A stretch of DNA of 64,000 nucleotides, taken from Candidatus Sulfotelmatobacter sp. Its GTDB lineage: Bacteria > Vulcanimicrobiota > Vulcanimicrobiia > Vulcanimicrobiales > Vulcanimicrobiaceae. A program made the position numbers and the translations under genes. This document shows positions 25,920 to 33,732 of this stretch, piece after piece; positions within the stretch are counted from its first letter, which is position 1; each line of letters begins with the position of its first letter. Location of the stretch: positions 372,001 to 436,000 of the forward strand of contig DATJRY010000011.1 in the NCBI GenBank assembly GCA_035504415.1, in the 5' to 3' direction. The notes beneath the pieces are model-generated. The model saw nothing but the letters and a program-made list of their open reading frames with translations, had not been told where the DNA came from and searched no databases.

Positions 25920-26672
25920 CTAGTTTCCGATGCTCGTCGTGTAGCGAGCGGTTCGCATGAGACGGACGTAGCACATCGACGCCCGCGGCGATAGTGGGCT
26001 CACGTGTTGCACGTAGATGCGGCCGGTGAGCGTCGCTACGCCGACGTTCGCCTCGTAGTGCAGCGGCGCCTGATAAAACGTCGCGATCGCCGTCCCGACC
26101 CACGACGAGAAGCCGGGGTCCGGTACGAGGTTGTCCGCGTAGAGCTGGAGATCGCCGCTGGTGTCGATGAGCTGGTTGATCCGGCCGCTCATATACGACT
26201 GCCTGAAGAGGAAGTACGACGTGTGATACTCGTGGGCGGCGATCGAGCGATCCGCCAGCACGAAGCTCTCGTTCGGTTCGAGGAGGGACCGATTGTCGTC
26301 GGTGGGGGACAGCGTCACCACGCCCTTGACGCCGATCGCGTTCATGTCGGGATTCCACGACGGCCCGACGTTGGACGTGTCTTTCAACAGGGAGAGCGTC
26401 ATCGTCGAGATTGCGAGCGACGCGCCCGAGGGCGCGGGCAGCGGATGGCAGTAGGCCGAGCCGCGATAGGTCCCGGGGAAGTCGTCGACGGCGGCGCCGG
26501 CATCTTGGACCAACGGATCACCGTCGTACGGGTACGGCGTCGGAAGGACCGGCGGCACCGTGCTCGCCGCGGATGGTGACGGCGAGGGCGCCTGCGCGCG
26601 TCCCGGCTCCGGCCGGACCACGCCCGCAAACGCGACGAACGCCACGAGTAACGAAAGCGCTGCTCTCTGCAT
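25920..26672 (-). CDS. Secreted protein of unknown function
   Basis: A 250-residue protein with a signal peptide (MQRAALSLLVAFVAFAGVV, cleavage near GRAQA), then a Pro/Ser-rich linker and a soluble beta-rich domain with two Cys (AYCHPLP and SMCYVRL) that could form a disulfide. ATG 26672 begins the signal peptide and has a G-rich ribosome site; the frame is open further upstream without one. It converges with the large gene at 23629, with 5 bases between stops. Not recognised. Confidence 0.65.
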   Translation of the reverse strand: MQRAALSLLVAFVAFAGVVRPEPGRAQAPSPSPSAASTVPPVLPTPYPYDGDPLVQDAGAAVDDFPGTYRGSAYCHPLPAPSGASLAISTMTLSLLKDTSNVGPSWNPDMNAIGVKGVVTLSPTDDNRSLLEPNESFVLADRSIAAHEYHTSYFLFRQSYMSGRINQLIDTSGDLQLYADNLVPDPGFSSWVGTAIATFYQAPLHYEANVGVATLTGRIYVQHVSPLSPRASMCYVRLMRTARYTTSIGN

Positions 26673-26739
26673 ATGACCCCCACTCCCTCTAGGGTGGCGA
26701 CGACCTTCGCAGTGCCGGTAGAAACCCCTCGTTCGGTCC

Positions 26740-27684
26740 CTAAGCTTGGTCAGCGCCTTGCGCGAGGTCTTTCGCGAACCAGCGATCGGCATACGGGTCG
26801 GCGTCGAAGGCCTCGACGCGACGATAACCGGCCCGCTCGTAGAGCGCCGCGGCCTCGGTCAGCACCGAGTTGGTCTCCAAGCGCAGCGTGTGCAGGCCGG
26901 CCGCGCGTGCGTGTGCTTCGAGCGCGTCGAGGATGCGGCGGCCGACGCCCAGCCCGCGCGCCGAGCGATCGACCCACATGCGTTTGATCTCGCCGACCGC
27001 GACGCCGGCGAGCTTGAGCGCGCCACACCCGACCGGACGCGCGTCCAGCGTCGCCAGCACAAACGCGCCGTGCGGTGATTCGAACGACTCCGGCACGACG
27101 CCGCCACGCGCAGGATCGTAGCCGACCGGGAAACGTTCCGCCAACTCGCGATAGTAGGCGTCCAGACACCAGCGTGCGGAGCTGCCGTTCGGGTTAGCGA
27201 TGGCGATCTCGACCGCGGCGGCTTGCATCAGACGCTCGACGTCGGCCATCGCGGCGACGAGCCGCCCCCGTTGCGATGTGCCCAACCTCGCAAGCAGCGT
27301 GGTCGCGAACCGTTCGGAAAGCCGGTTGAGGGCATCCAGCTCGCGCGCGCCGGCGCGCGTCAGCGATGCGGTGGTCACGCGCGCGTCGTGCTGCGCGGGC
27401 TGCGTCTTCACCAGCCCTTGGCGCTCGAGCGAACGCAACAACCGGCTCAGGTACCCGGAGTCCAACGACATTCGGGCGCGCAGATCGCGCGCGTCCGCCC
27501 CAGCCTTCCCGATCTCGAAGAGCAGCCGCGCTTCGCTGAGTGGGCGCCCGCGTCCGTGAAAGCTGTCGGTCAGCGCGCCGATGCGCCGGGTGACGACCCG
27601 GTTGAAGGAGCGGACGGCCGCGATCTGATCGGGCCGTATGCCCTCACCCGGTGGTGAGGTCTTTCGCGAACCAGCGGTGCGCAT
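26740..27684 (-). CDS. MarR-type regulator fused to GNAT acetyltransferase
   Basis: A 314-residue protein. Residues about 20-150 are a MarR winged helix (FNRVVTRRIGALTDSFHGRGRPLSEARLLFEI, then the recognition region MSLDSGYLSRLLRSLERQGLVKT). Residues about 165-310 are a GNAT acetyltransferase with the acetyl-CoA loop MWVDRSARGLGVGRRILDAL. ATG 27684 is chosen because GAGGAG lies just upstream; it overlaps the preceding GNAT gene by 41 bases. The GNAT part is a close paralogue of that gene, sharing an exact 21-base stretch near the 3' end. It probably represses its own operon through the operator at 28144-28166. Confidence 0.88.
   Translation of the reverse strand: MRTAGSRKTSPPGEGIRPDQIAAVRSFNRVVTRRIGALTDSFHGRGRPLSEARLLFEIGKAGADARDLRARMSLDSGYLSRLLRSLERQGLVKTQPAQHDARVTTASLTRAGARELDALNRLSERFATTLLARLGTSQRGRLVAAMADVERLMQAAAVEIAIANPNGSSARWCLDAYYRELAERFPVGYDPARGGVVPESFESPHGAFVLATLDARPVGCGALKLAGVAVGEIKRMWVDRSARGLGVGRRILDALEAHARAAGLHTLRLETNSVLTEAAALYERAGYRRVEAFDADPYADRWFAKDLAQGADQA
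26764..26784. repeat. 21-base direct repeat, copy 1 (copy 2 at 27656-27676)
   Basis: An identical 21-base stretch starting GAGGTCTTTCGCG occurs at 26764-26784 and 27656-27676. Both copies encode the RWFAKDL end of the two adjacent GNAT domains, so this marks duplication of an acetyltransferase rather than a mobile repeat. Confidence 0.8.
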
Positions 27685-28135
27685 AGGGCTCCTCGTTGAA
27701 CGCAGGCACGTCCCGGTATCCGCGCCGGCTATACATCGCGATCGCTTCGGTGAGCGATGCGTTGGTGTCCAGGCGCAGCGTCCGGATACCGGCGTCGCGC
27801 GCACGCGCCTCGATCGCGTCGAGCAGACGGCCGCCGATGCCGTGCCCACGGGCCGCGCGGTCGACCCACATGCGCTTCACCTCGGCCAGCTGCGGATCGA
27901 CCCGACGCAGGCCACCGCAACCGACGATGCGGCCGTCGTGCCGGGCGACGAAGAACCACCCACGCGGCGGCATGAAGTCGGCCGGGCGCGCGGCGCCCAC
28001 CGCGGCCTCGACGTCGGCCGCGAACCGCTCCCGCAGCTCGGCATAATACTGGGCCAGGCACCACTGGGCGTCGCCGCCGTCGGCCGGGGCGTCGGCGACC
28101 TCGACGGCTGCCGCCCGGGCACGCGCCGAATCCAT
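27644..28135 (-). CDS. GNAT acetyltransferase, first gene of a MarR-regulated pair
   Basis: A 163-residue GNAT enzyme transferring acetyl from acetyl-CoA to an unknown amine. The acetyl-CoA-binding loop is MWVDRAARGHGIGGRLLDAI, preceded by GCGGLRRVDPQLAEVKR and followed by LRLDTNASLTEAIAMYSRRGY. The ATG at 28135 has no ribosome site and lies 6 bases after a good -10 hexamer, so its mRNA is probably leaderless. It overlaps the MarR-GNAT fusion downstream. Drug, toxin or amino-acid acetylation are all possible. Confidence 0.9.
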   Translation of the reverse strand: MDSARARAAAVEVADAPADGGDAQWCLAQYYAELRERFAADVEAAVGAARPADFMPPRGWFFVARHDGRIVGCGGLRRVDPQLAEVKRMWVDRAARGHGIGGRLLDAIEARARDAGIRTLRLDTNASLTEAIAMYSRRGYRDVPAFNEEPYAHRWFAKDLTTG

Positions 28136-28141
28136 TCTCTG

Positions 28142-28170
28142 ATATTAGTCAGATAATTGGCCTAATGCAA
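28142..28170 (-). promoter_or_regulatory. Sigma70-type promoter with embedded MarR-like operator
   Basis: On the minus strand TTGCAT (28165-28170) and TAATAT (28142-28147) are exactly 17 bases apart, and TAATAT is 6 bases from the GNAT ATG, so the transcript would start on the start codon. The 23-base imperfect palindrome at 28144-28166 (arms ATTAGTCAGAT and ATTGGCCTAAT, 8 of 11 positions paired) fills the spacer. Its position would block RNA polymerase. The likely ligand-responsive repressor is the MarR domain of the fusion gene downstream. Confidence 0.65.
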
Positions 28171-28210
28171 GTAGTCCACCGGCTCGGTGCTCGGCCCTCT
28201 GCAGTCGATG

Positions 28211-29581
28211 TCAAGTCGGACCGTCCGAGCTACAAAGACGTCTGGCGGCTGCGGCGTGGCGTGCGACCAGTGCCGGAACGTCGACGCCGACGAGTCGACC
28301 GTCGCGCACCCGAACCACGCCGTCGACGATGCTCAGGTCGACCTGCGGGATGCGGCAGAACACGAGGGACGCCAGCGCATCGTGGACGCTGCCGCCGGCG
28401 GTCCACAGGTCGTCGGCGCGCACGCCGATCAGGTCGGCCGCCATCCCGGGGGCGAGCTGACCGATGTCCTCGCGACCGAGCACCTCGGCGCCGCCGCGGA
28501 TCGCCAGCCGCAGCGCCTCGCGCGCCGACATCGCGGCGGCGCCGTGCGCGACCCGTTGCAGCAGCATCGCATGGCGCGCCTCGTCGAGCATGTGCGAGCC
28601 GTCGTTGGACGCCGAGCCGTCGACCCCCAGCCCGACGCGCATGCCGGCGTCGCGCTGTTCGAGCACCGGCGCGATCCCCGAACCCAGCCGCATGTTCGAG
28701 GTCGGGCAGTGCGCGACGCCGGTCTTCGACCACCCGAGCCGGGTGAACTCGCTGTGGTCCATGAAGATCGCGTGCGCGAACCACACGTCGGGGCCGACCC
28801 ACCCGAGCGACTCGGCGAACGGCACCGGGCGTGAACCGTAGGTCTCCAGACAATAGCGCTCTTCGTCGACCGTCTCGCACAGGTGCGTGTGCAGGTGAAC
28901 GTGCTCGTGCCGCCGCGCCAGCTCCGCGCTCGCGCGCATCAGATCCGGCGTGACCGAGAACGGCGAGCACGGCGCGACGACGATGCGCGTCATCGCGAAG
29001 CGCGCCGGATCGTGGTGTTCGCGAATGACGCGCTCGGTGTCGGCCAGGATCGCGTCCTCGTCCTCGACGGCCTCGTCGGGCGGCAGACCGCCCTGCGAGC
29101 GGCCGCGCGACATCGAGCCGCGCGAGGCGTGGAAACGCAAGCCCATCTCGCGGGCGACCGCGATCTCGTCGTCGACGCGCGTACCGCGCGGCCACAGGTA
29201 TCCGTGGTCGGCGGCCGTCGTGCAGCCGGAGAGCAACAGCTCCGCGGCGGCGACGGCCGTCGCCGCGCGAATCGCCTCGGGCGTCAGCCGCGCCCAGATC
29301 GGATAGTGCGCGACCAGCCATTCGAACAGCTCGGCATCTTGCGCGACCGGCAGCGCGCGGGTGAGGGTCTGGAAGAAGTGGTGGTGCGTGCAGACCAGTC
29401 CCGGCAGGAGCACCAGCCCGCGCGCGTCGACCACCTCGTCGGCCTGCGCGCTCAGCGCCTCGGTCGGACCGACGGCCTCGATCGCGTTGCCGCGCAGCAG
29501 GACCGCGCCGTCGGGATAGACGCGCGCCGCGTCGTCGAAGGTCGCGACCAGCGTGGCGTGGCGAAGGAGCAGCGTGCGCAC
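28211..29581 (-). CDS. 8-oxoguanine/guanine-type deaminase (amidohydrolase)
   Basis: A 456-residue metal-dependent amidohydrolase. The metal site THHHFFQTLTRA (His66-His68) is the form found in 8-oxoguanine deaminases, with HTHLCET, a HAIFMDHSE segment and GLGVDGSASND (metal-ligand Asp) following. It would convert 8-oxoguanine to urate (or guanine to xanthine), feeding the adjacent urate-degrading operon. GTG 29581 opens the conserved N-terminus; no clear ribosome site precedes it. It diverges from uraD with 39 bases between starts. Cytosine-deaminase-like relatives are a less likely alternative. Confidence 0.85.
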   Translation of the reverse strand: MRTLLLRHATLVATFDDAARVYPDGAVLLRGNAIEAVGPTEALSAQADEVVDARGLVLLPGLVCTHHHFFQTLTRALPVAQDAELFEWLVAHYPIWARLTPEAIRAATAVAAAELLLSGCTTAADHGYLWPRGTRVDDEIAVAREMGLRFHASRGSMSRGRSQGGLPPDEAVEDEDAILADTERVIREHHDPARFAMTRIVVAPCSPFSVTPDLMRASAELARRHEHVHLHTHLCETVDEERYCLETYGSRPVPFAESLGWVGPDVWFAHAIFMDHSEFTRLGWSKTGVAHCPTSNMRLGSGIAPVLEQRDAGMRVGLGVDGSASNDGSHMLDEARHAMLLQRVAHGAAAMSAREALRLAIRGGAEVLGREDIGQLAPGMAADLIGVRADDLWTAGGSVHDALASLVFCRIPQVDLSIVDGVVRVRDGRLVGVDVPALVARHAAAARRLCSSDGPT

Positions 29582-29620
29582 GACGGAGGCGTTCGCGGAC
29601 GGCGCTGGGAACCCGCCGGG

Positions 29621-30130
29621 ATGACGAGCATCGCCGCCTTGAACGCGGCCGACCGCGACGCGTTCGTCGCGGCGATCGGCTTCGCGTTCGAGGACTCGCC
29701 GTGGATCGCCGCGGCCGCCTGGGAGCGCCGCCCCTTCGCCGACCGCGCCGCCCTGCACGCCGCGCTGGTCGGCGCCGTCGCCGCCGCGCCGCCGGAGCGC
29801 CAAGTCGCGCTGATCGCGGCGCACCCCGATCTCGCCGGCCGGGTCGCGCGCGAAGGCCGTCTGACCGCCGCCTCGACCGGCGAGCAGCGCGCCGCCGGTC
29901 TCGACCGCCTGACCGCCGCGCAAGTCGCGCGCTTCGATGCCGCCAACGCGGCGTACCGCGCGCGCTTCGGCTTCCCGTTCGTCATCTGCGCGCGCGAGCA
30001 CGACGCGGACGGCATCCTGAGCGCGATGGAGCGCCGCGCGACCAACGATCGCGCGACCGAGATCGCGACCGCGCTGGCCGAGATCGCGAAGATCGCGCAG
30101 CTGCGCCTCGAGGACGCGGTGGCGGCATGA
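29621..30130 (+). CDS. uraD: OHCU decarboxylase
   Basis: A 169-residue 2-oxo-4-hydroxy-4-carboxy-5-ureidoimidazoline decarboxylase, the last step from urate to S-allantoin. The catalytic His68 is in LIAAHPDLAGR, followed by SxGEQ-like TGEQRAAGLDRL and the C-terminal GFPFVICAREHDADGIL. It starts at ATG 29621. Its TGA shares an ATGA with puuD, so the two are coupled. Confidence 0.95.
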   Translation: MTSIAALNAADRDAFVAAIGFAFEDSPWIAAAAWERRPFADRAALHAALVGAVAAAPPERQVALIAAHPDLAGRVAREGRLTAASTGEQRAAGLDRLTAAQVARFDAANAAYRARFGFPFVICAREHDADGILSAMERRATNDRATEIATALAEIAKIAQLRLEDAVAA

Positions 30131-31329
30131 TCGGCGGCTACGTCCTGGACTGGCTGAACCTGATCTTCCGCTGGGCGCATCTGATCGCCGGCATCTCGTG
30201 GATCGGCGCGTCGTTCTACTTCGTCTGGCTCGACGACAGCTTGCGGCTCGACGTGCCCGACGGCGAGCGCGAACGCGGCGTCTACGGTGCGCTCTGGAGC
30301 GTCCACGGCGGCGGCTTCTATCACAACCGCAAGTTCCCGACCGGCCCGCGCGGGGAACCGCTCAGCGACGATCTGCACTGGTTCTACTGGGAAGCCTACT
30401 CGACGTGGATCACCGGGATGGCGATGCTCGCGATCATCTACTGGGCCGGCGCGTCGACCTACTTGATCGACCCCAGCGTGCTCGTGTTGACGCCGTGGCA
30501 GGCTATCAGTATCAGCATCGGCGTCCTGGTCGCCGGCTACCTGGTGTACGACGGGCTGTGCCGTGTCTTCGAGAACCAGCCGATTGCGCTGTGGACCTCG
30601 ATCTGTGCCGCACTGCTGTTCGCGGACTGGGGACTCTTCCACGTCTTCGGCGGGCGCGCGGCGTACATCCACGTCGGCGCGATCATCGGCACGATCATGG
30701 TCGCGAACGTCGGCCACGTCATCATCCCCGGCCAGCGCCGCGTCGTCGCGCAGCTGCGCCGCGGCGAGACGCCCGATCCGCGGCCCGGCAAGCTCGGCAA
30801 GATGCGCTCCGTACACAACACCTACTTCACGCTGCCGGTGCTGTTCATCATGATCAGCAACCACTACCCGATGACCTACGGCAGCTCGTGGGGCTGGTTG
30901 ATCCTCGCTCTCATCGCCGCCGCCGGCGTGCTGGTGCGGCGGTTCTTCGTGCTCAGCCACAAGCACCGGTTGATCGTGGCGCTGCCGGTCACGGCCGCGG
31001 TCATCCTGGCGGTGGCCGGCATCATCCTCGTGCCGCACCCGCCGGCGGCGGTCGCCGGCGCGGCGGCGCCGACCTGGACGACGGTGCAGCCGATCCTCGC
31101 GCAGCGGTGCGCCGTCTGCCACGCGGCGCATCCGACGGAGCCGGGCTTCACCGCTCCGCCCGAGGGCGTGCTGCTCGACTCGGCGGAGCACGCGCACGCC
31201 AACGCCGCACGCATACGCGAGCAAGCGGTGACGACGCACGCGATGCCGCTCGGCAACGTCACCCACATCACCGACGCCGAACGCGCGACGCTCGGCGCCT
31301 GGATCGCCGCCGGAGCACCCGTACCGTGA
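30127..31329 (+). CDS. puuD: Membrane urate oxidase PuuD with cytochrome c domain
   Basis: A 400-residue protein of the PuuD (urate hydroxylase, DUF989) type. About eight hydrophobic spans occupy residues 10-310, starting WLNLIFRWAHLIAGISWIG and including WFYWEAYSTWITGMAMLAII and HNTYFTLPVLFIMISNHYP, with the many membrane His residues typical of the family. A C-terminal cytochrome c domain carries CAVCH (328-332) and a likely Met ligand in THAMPLGN. It oxidises urate to 5-hydroxyisourate with electrons passed to the respiratory chain. It sits between uraD and hiuH with 4-base overlaps at both ends. Confidence 0.95.
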   Translation: MIGGYVLDWLNLIFRWAHLIAGISWIGASFYFVWLDDSLRLDVPDGERERGVYGALWSVHGGGFYHNRKFPTGPRGEPLSDDLHWFYWEAYSTWITGMAMLAIIYWAGASTYLIDPSVLVLTPWQAISISIGVLVAGYLVYDGLCRVFENQPIALWTSICAALLFADWGLFHVFGGRAAYIHVGAIIGTIMVANVGHVIIPGQRRVVAQLRRGETPDPRPGKLGKMRSVHNTYFTLPVLFIMISNHYPMTYGSSWGWLILALIAAAGVLVRRFFVLSHKHRLIVALPVTAAVILAVAGIILVPHPPAAVAGAAAPTWTTVQPILAQRCAVCHAAHPTEPGFTAPPEGVLLDSAEHAHANAARIREQAVTTHAMPLGNVTHITDAERATLGAWIAAGAPVP

Positions 31330-31661
31330 GCGCAACGCTCTCGACGCACGTCCTCGACACGGCGCGCGGCGTGCCGGGCGCCGGGATCGAGGTCGTCCTC
31401 TACGCGCTCGACGGCGATCGTCGCACGGAAGTCGCCCGCGCCACGACGAACCACGACGGGCGCACGGACGCGCCGCTCGCGACCGACCTCGCGGCGGGCA
31501 CGTACGAGTTGACCTTCGCGGCCGGCGCGTACTTCGCGCGCACCGACACGCCGTCGTTCTTCGGCAGCATCCCCGTGCGGTTCGTCATCGCCGGCGACGG
31601 AAAGTATCACGTTCCCCTCCTGCTCTCGCCCTGGAGTTACAGCACCTACCGCGGGAGTTGA
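31326..31661 (+). CDS. hiuH: 5-hydroxyisourate hydrolase (transthyretin-related)
   Basis: A 111-residue transthyretin-like HIUase, converting 5-hydroxyisourate to OHCU. Family marks are STHVLDTARGVPGAGI at the N-terminus, the middle NHDGRTDAPL, and the C-terminal signature STYRGS ending the protein. It starts with GTG in a GTGA overlap with puuD. No signal peptide is seen, so it is cytoplasmic. With uraD and puuD it forms a complete urate-to-allantoin unit. Confidence 0.96.
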   Translation: MSATLSTHVLDTARGVPGAGIEVVLYALDGDRRTEVARATTNHDGRTDAPLATDLAAGTYELTFAAGAYFARTDTPSFFGSIPVRFVIAGDGKYHVPLLLSPWSYSTYRGS

Positions 31662-31693
31662 GCGTACCGGAAGAGCGTTCCATGGCAGTCCCC

Positions 31694-31722
31694 TGTACAG
31701 CGCCTCGATGCTGCGGTATCGT
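31694..31722 (+). promoter_or_regulatory. Promoter of the IS3-type orfA
   Basis: TGTACA (31694-31699) and TATCGT (31717-31722) are 17 bases apart, and the second is 6 bases before ATG 31729. This again predicts a transcript starting on the start codon. There is no ribosome site before the ATG. Confidence 0.45.
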
Positions 31723-31728
31723 GATCAG

Positions 31729-32013
31729 ATGGCGGGTGGATTTCGTGCCGAGCGTCGGCAGCGAACGGTAGAGGCGTTGCTGCGCGCGGTCGCCGATCTC
31801 GAGGCGGGAGAGTCGGCGCGCACGGTCGGCGCACGCTACGGCGTCAGTTCGGCAACCCTGTACCGCTGGCAACGTACCGTGCGCGCAAAGCGTAACGCCG
31901 CGCTCGAGCGCGTTCTCGTCCTCGAAGCGGAGCTGCTCGTGTGCCGAGAGACAATCGCTCGCCAACAGCGGACGATCGACGCCTTTCGCGGTGTTCTCGC
32001 GCGAAAACGCTGA
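31729..32013 (+). CDS. IS3-type OrfA-like helix-turn-helix protein
   Basis: A 94-residue protein. ARTVGARYGVSSATLYRWQRTV is a helix-turn-helix of the transposase OrfA/HTH_8 kind, followed by a heptad-like coiled coil (ALERVLVLEAELLVCRETIARQQ) as in OrfA proteins. It binds element ends and can form OrfAB by frameshifting. AAAA at 32004-32007, just before its stop, could be a weak slip site into the next frame. It might also have been kept as a regulator. Confidence 0.65.
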   Translation: MAGGFRAERRQRTVEALLRAVADLEAGESARTVGARYGVSSATLYRWQRTVRAKRNAALERVLVLEAELLVCRETIARQQRTIDAFRGVLARKR

Positions 32014-32135
32014 GCGCCGCCGCCCGCCGGCGCATCGCTCGTGAGTTGAAGCTCGGCGGCGTGAGCGAGCGCGAAGCCTGCGCACTCGCCGGCATCGCTC
32101 GATCAGTCTTTCGCTACACGTCACGCCGCGCATGA
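32004..32135 (+). pseudogene. Truncated OrfB transposase fragment
   Basis: About 43 residues in the -1 frame after orfA. SAAARRRIARELKLGGVSER and the following EACALAGIARSVFRYTSRRA match the N-terminal region of IS3 OrfB (pattern GVSERRACRxLGxxRSxxRY). It stops at TGA 32133-32135, before any integrase core. Most of the gene is missing, so it cannot transpose. Confidence 0.6.
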
Positions 32136-32364
32136 TTGGTTCGCGCGCGAATACTCTCGTCGCGCCGGACATAAAAGCAAAGACTGGCTCGAGTCGGTTT
32201 ACGCGTGAGACGGCGGTTCGCTACAATGTCCACCGCGCGGTACGTCAACTCACAACCGCGCTCACTAGAGCACAAGAGGAAAGGGTGTTACCTCAAATGC
32301 TATCCGAAAACGTCATCCACTCTCATCCCTTCGGTCGCGGCGCGCCGCGGATTCGAGGCTGATA

Positions 32365-33717
32365 ATGGGACAAGGTGGAGAGATTTCGCTCGTCAACGGC
32401 ACGTCGTACGCGTGGCAACTTACCTACCAGCATCACTATCAAATGAATGCCTGGACGTTTCCGTCGACGATAGCTGCACAAACGGTGCAGACCGTCTACG
32501 TCGAGTGGGACGACCACGTCGGCCACAAGACGAAAGACGACGGCGGCGAGGCAACGTACACGTTGGTCGGAACACCGTACTCCTTCCAGATTCAAGCTCG
32601 CGGCGTGCCCTACCGTCACCTTCAGGTCCAGTACGTCAGTCTCCCGACGGAGAACAATCCGCCGGGCGAAATCTTAGACATTGGGTGGGTTCACGACGGC
32701 ACCGTCCCATTCGTGCTGGCCGGGCAGAGCGGCAGTTTCGCATCTAGTTCCATGCCGGTCGCGTGGATGCAAGCGAACTTCGGCAGCCTAGGTGCGCGGA
32801 CTCTTCGCACGCTCTGCATTCCGGGTTCGCACGACGCGGGGATGAGCACGCTGGGCAGTCATACCGTCGGCGTCGCGCCGTGCAACGTGCTCACGCAGAC
32901 CACGGGAATCGGCGGCCAGCTGCTGCAAGGTTCGCGGTATTTCGACATTCGGCCGGTGATCGCGGGAGCGACCTACCAGACCGGCCACTACTCGTCCGTC
33001 GAGAAAACCATCGACAACAAAAAGCTCCAATTCTGGGTCGGCGGAAATGGCCAAGCGATCGCAGACATCGTCAACGATATCAATGCGTTCACCAGCACGA
33101 ACAAGGAGCTGGTGATTCTGAACCTCTCGCACGACCTAAATACGGACGTCGGAAACGCAAACTATCGTCCGTTTACGCAAACCGAGTGGAATGGGCTCTT
33201 TCAGGAGCTGCTCGCACTCAACAATCGCAGCGTGGTGACGACTGCCGATCTCACGCAAGTTCCCATCAACCAGCTCATGGGCAACGGGAAAGCGGGTGTG
33301 GTTCTCATCGTCCGCCCGGCGGGCGACGACATCTCGCTGGGCAGCTACGCGAACCAGGGTTTTTACACGGACGCGCAGTGCCCGATCTTCGACAGCTATA
33401 GCAACACCGAGAACCTGCAGACGATGATCTCTGATCAGCTGCAGAAGATGCGGACGCAGCGGACGTCGCCAACGTCCCCCTGGTTTCTCTTGTCTTGGAC
33501 GCTCACGCAAGGCACTAGTGACGCTTTGACCTGCGCTTCGGGAGGCGGCGTGTCCATCATCGACCTCGCCGATAGCGCCAACCCCCGGATATACTCGGAT
33601 CTCTATGGGTCGTGTACGAGCAGGTGTTATCCAAACATCCTGTACATCGACGACGTCAAGTCACCGAACATCGCTGCACTCGCCATGGCGATCAATGCGA
33701 TCGCCGCAACGTCCTAA
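32365..33717 (+). CDS. Phosphatidylinositol-specific phospholipase C-like protein
   Basis: A 450-residue protein. Residues about 140-445 form a PI-PLC X-type barrel: CIPGSHDAGM (His156, Asp157), GSRYFDIRP (Asp194, Arg196) and TGHYSS (second His208) are the catalytic positions, followed by IVNDINAFTSTNKELVILNLSH. The first 135 residues are a separate beta-rich domain (EISLVNGTSYAWQLTYQHHY) of unknown type. No signal peptide is present, although most bacterial PI-PLCs are secreted. GAGG precedes the ATG by 6 bases. Codons have more A/T than neighbours. A second phospholipase follows 15 bases on. Confidence 0.85.
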   Translation: MGQGGEISLVNGTSYAWQLTYQHHYQMNAWTFPSTIAAQTVQTVYVEWDDHVGHKTKDDGGEATYTLVGTPYSFQIQARGVPYRHLQVQYVSLPTENNPPGEILDIGWVHDGTVPFVLAGQSGSFASSSMPVAWMQANFGSLGARTLRTLCIPGSHDAGMSTLGSHTVGVAPCNVLTQTTGIGGQLLQGSRYFDIRPVIAGATYQTGHYSSVEKTIDNKKLQFWVGGNGQAIADIVNDINAFTSTNKELVILNLSHDLNTDVGNANYRPFTQTEWNGLFQELLALNNRSVVTTADLTQVPINQLMGNGKAGVVLIVRPAGDDISLGSYANQGFYTDAQCPIFDSYSNTENLQTMISDQLQKMRTQRTSPTSPWFLLSWTLTQGTSDALTCASGGGVSIIDLADSANPRIYSDLYGSCTSRCYPNILYIDDVKSPNIAALAMAINAIAATS

Positions 33718-33732
33718 CGGGGTGGAGGATTC

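Larger units (their letters stand above)
31694..32135 (+). mobile_element. IS3-type insertion sequence remnant
   Basis: An orfA-like gene and the first part of an orfB-like frame in the -1 frame, the arrangement of IS3 elements, remain. The DDE catalytic domain is absent, and I found no flanking inverted repeats or target duplication. The following 229 bases to 32364 contain only short unsupported frames. The remnant marks the left edge of the lower-GC phospholipase region. Confidence 0.6.

Noticed and set aside
32132-32362. A 76-residue open frame between the IS remnant and the PI-PLC
   Set aside because: It has no ribosome site, no family features and mixed codon use. The gap is more likely a promoter region.
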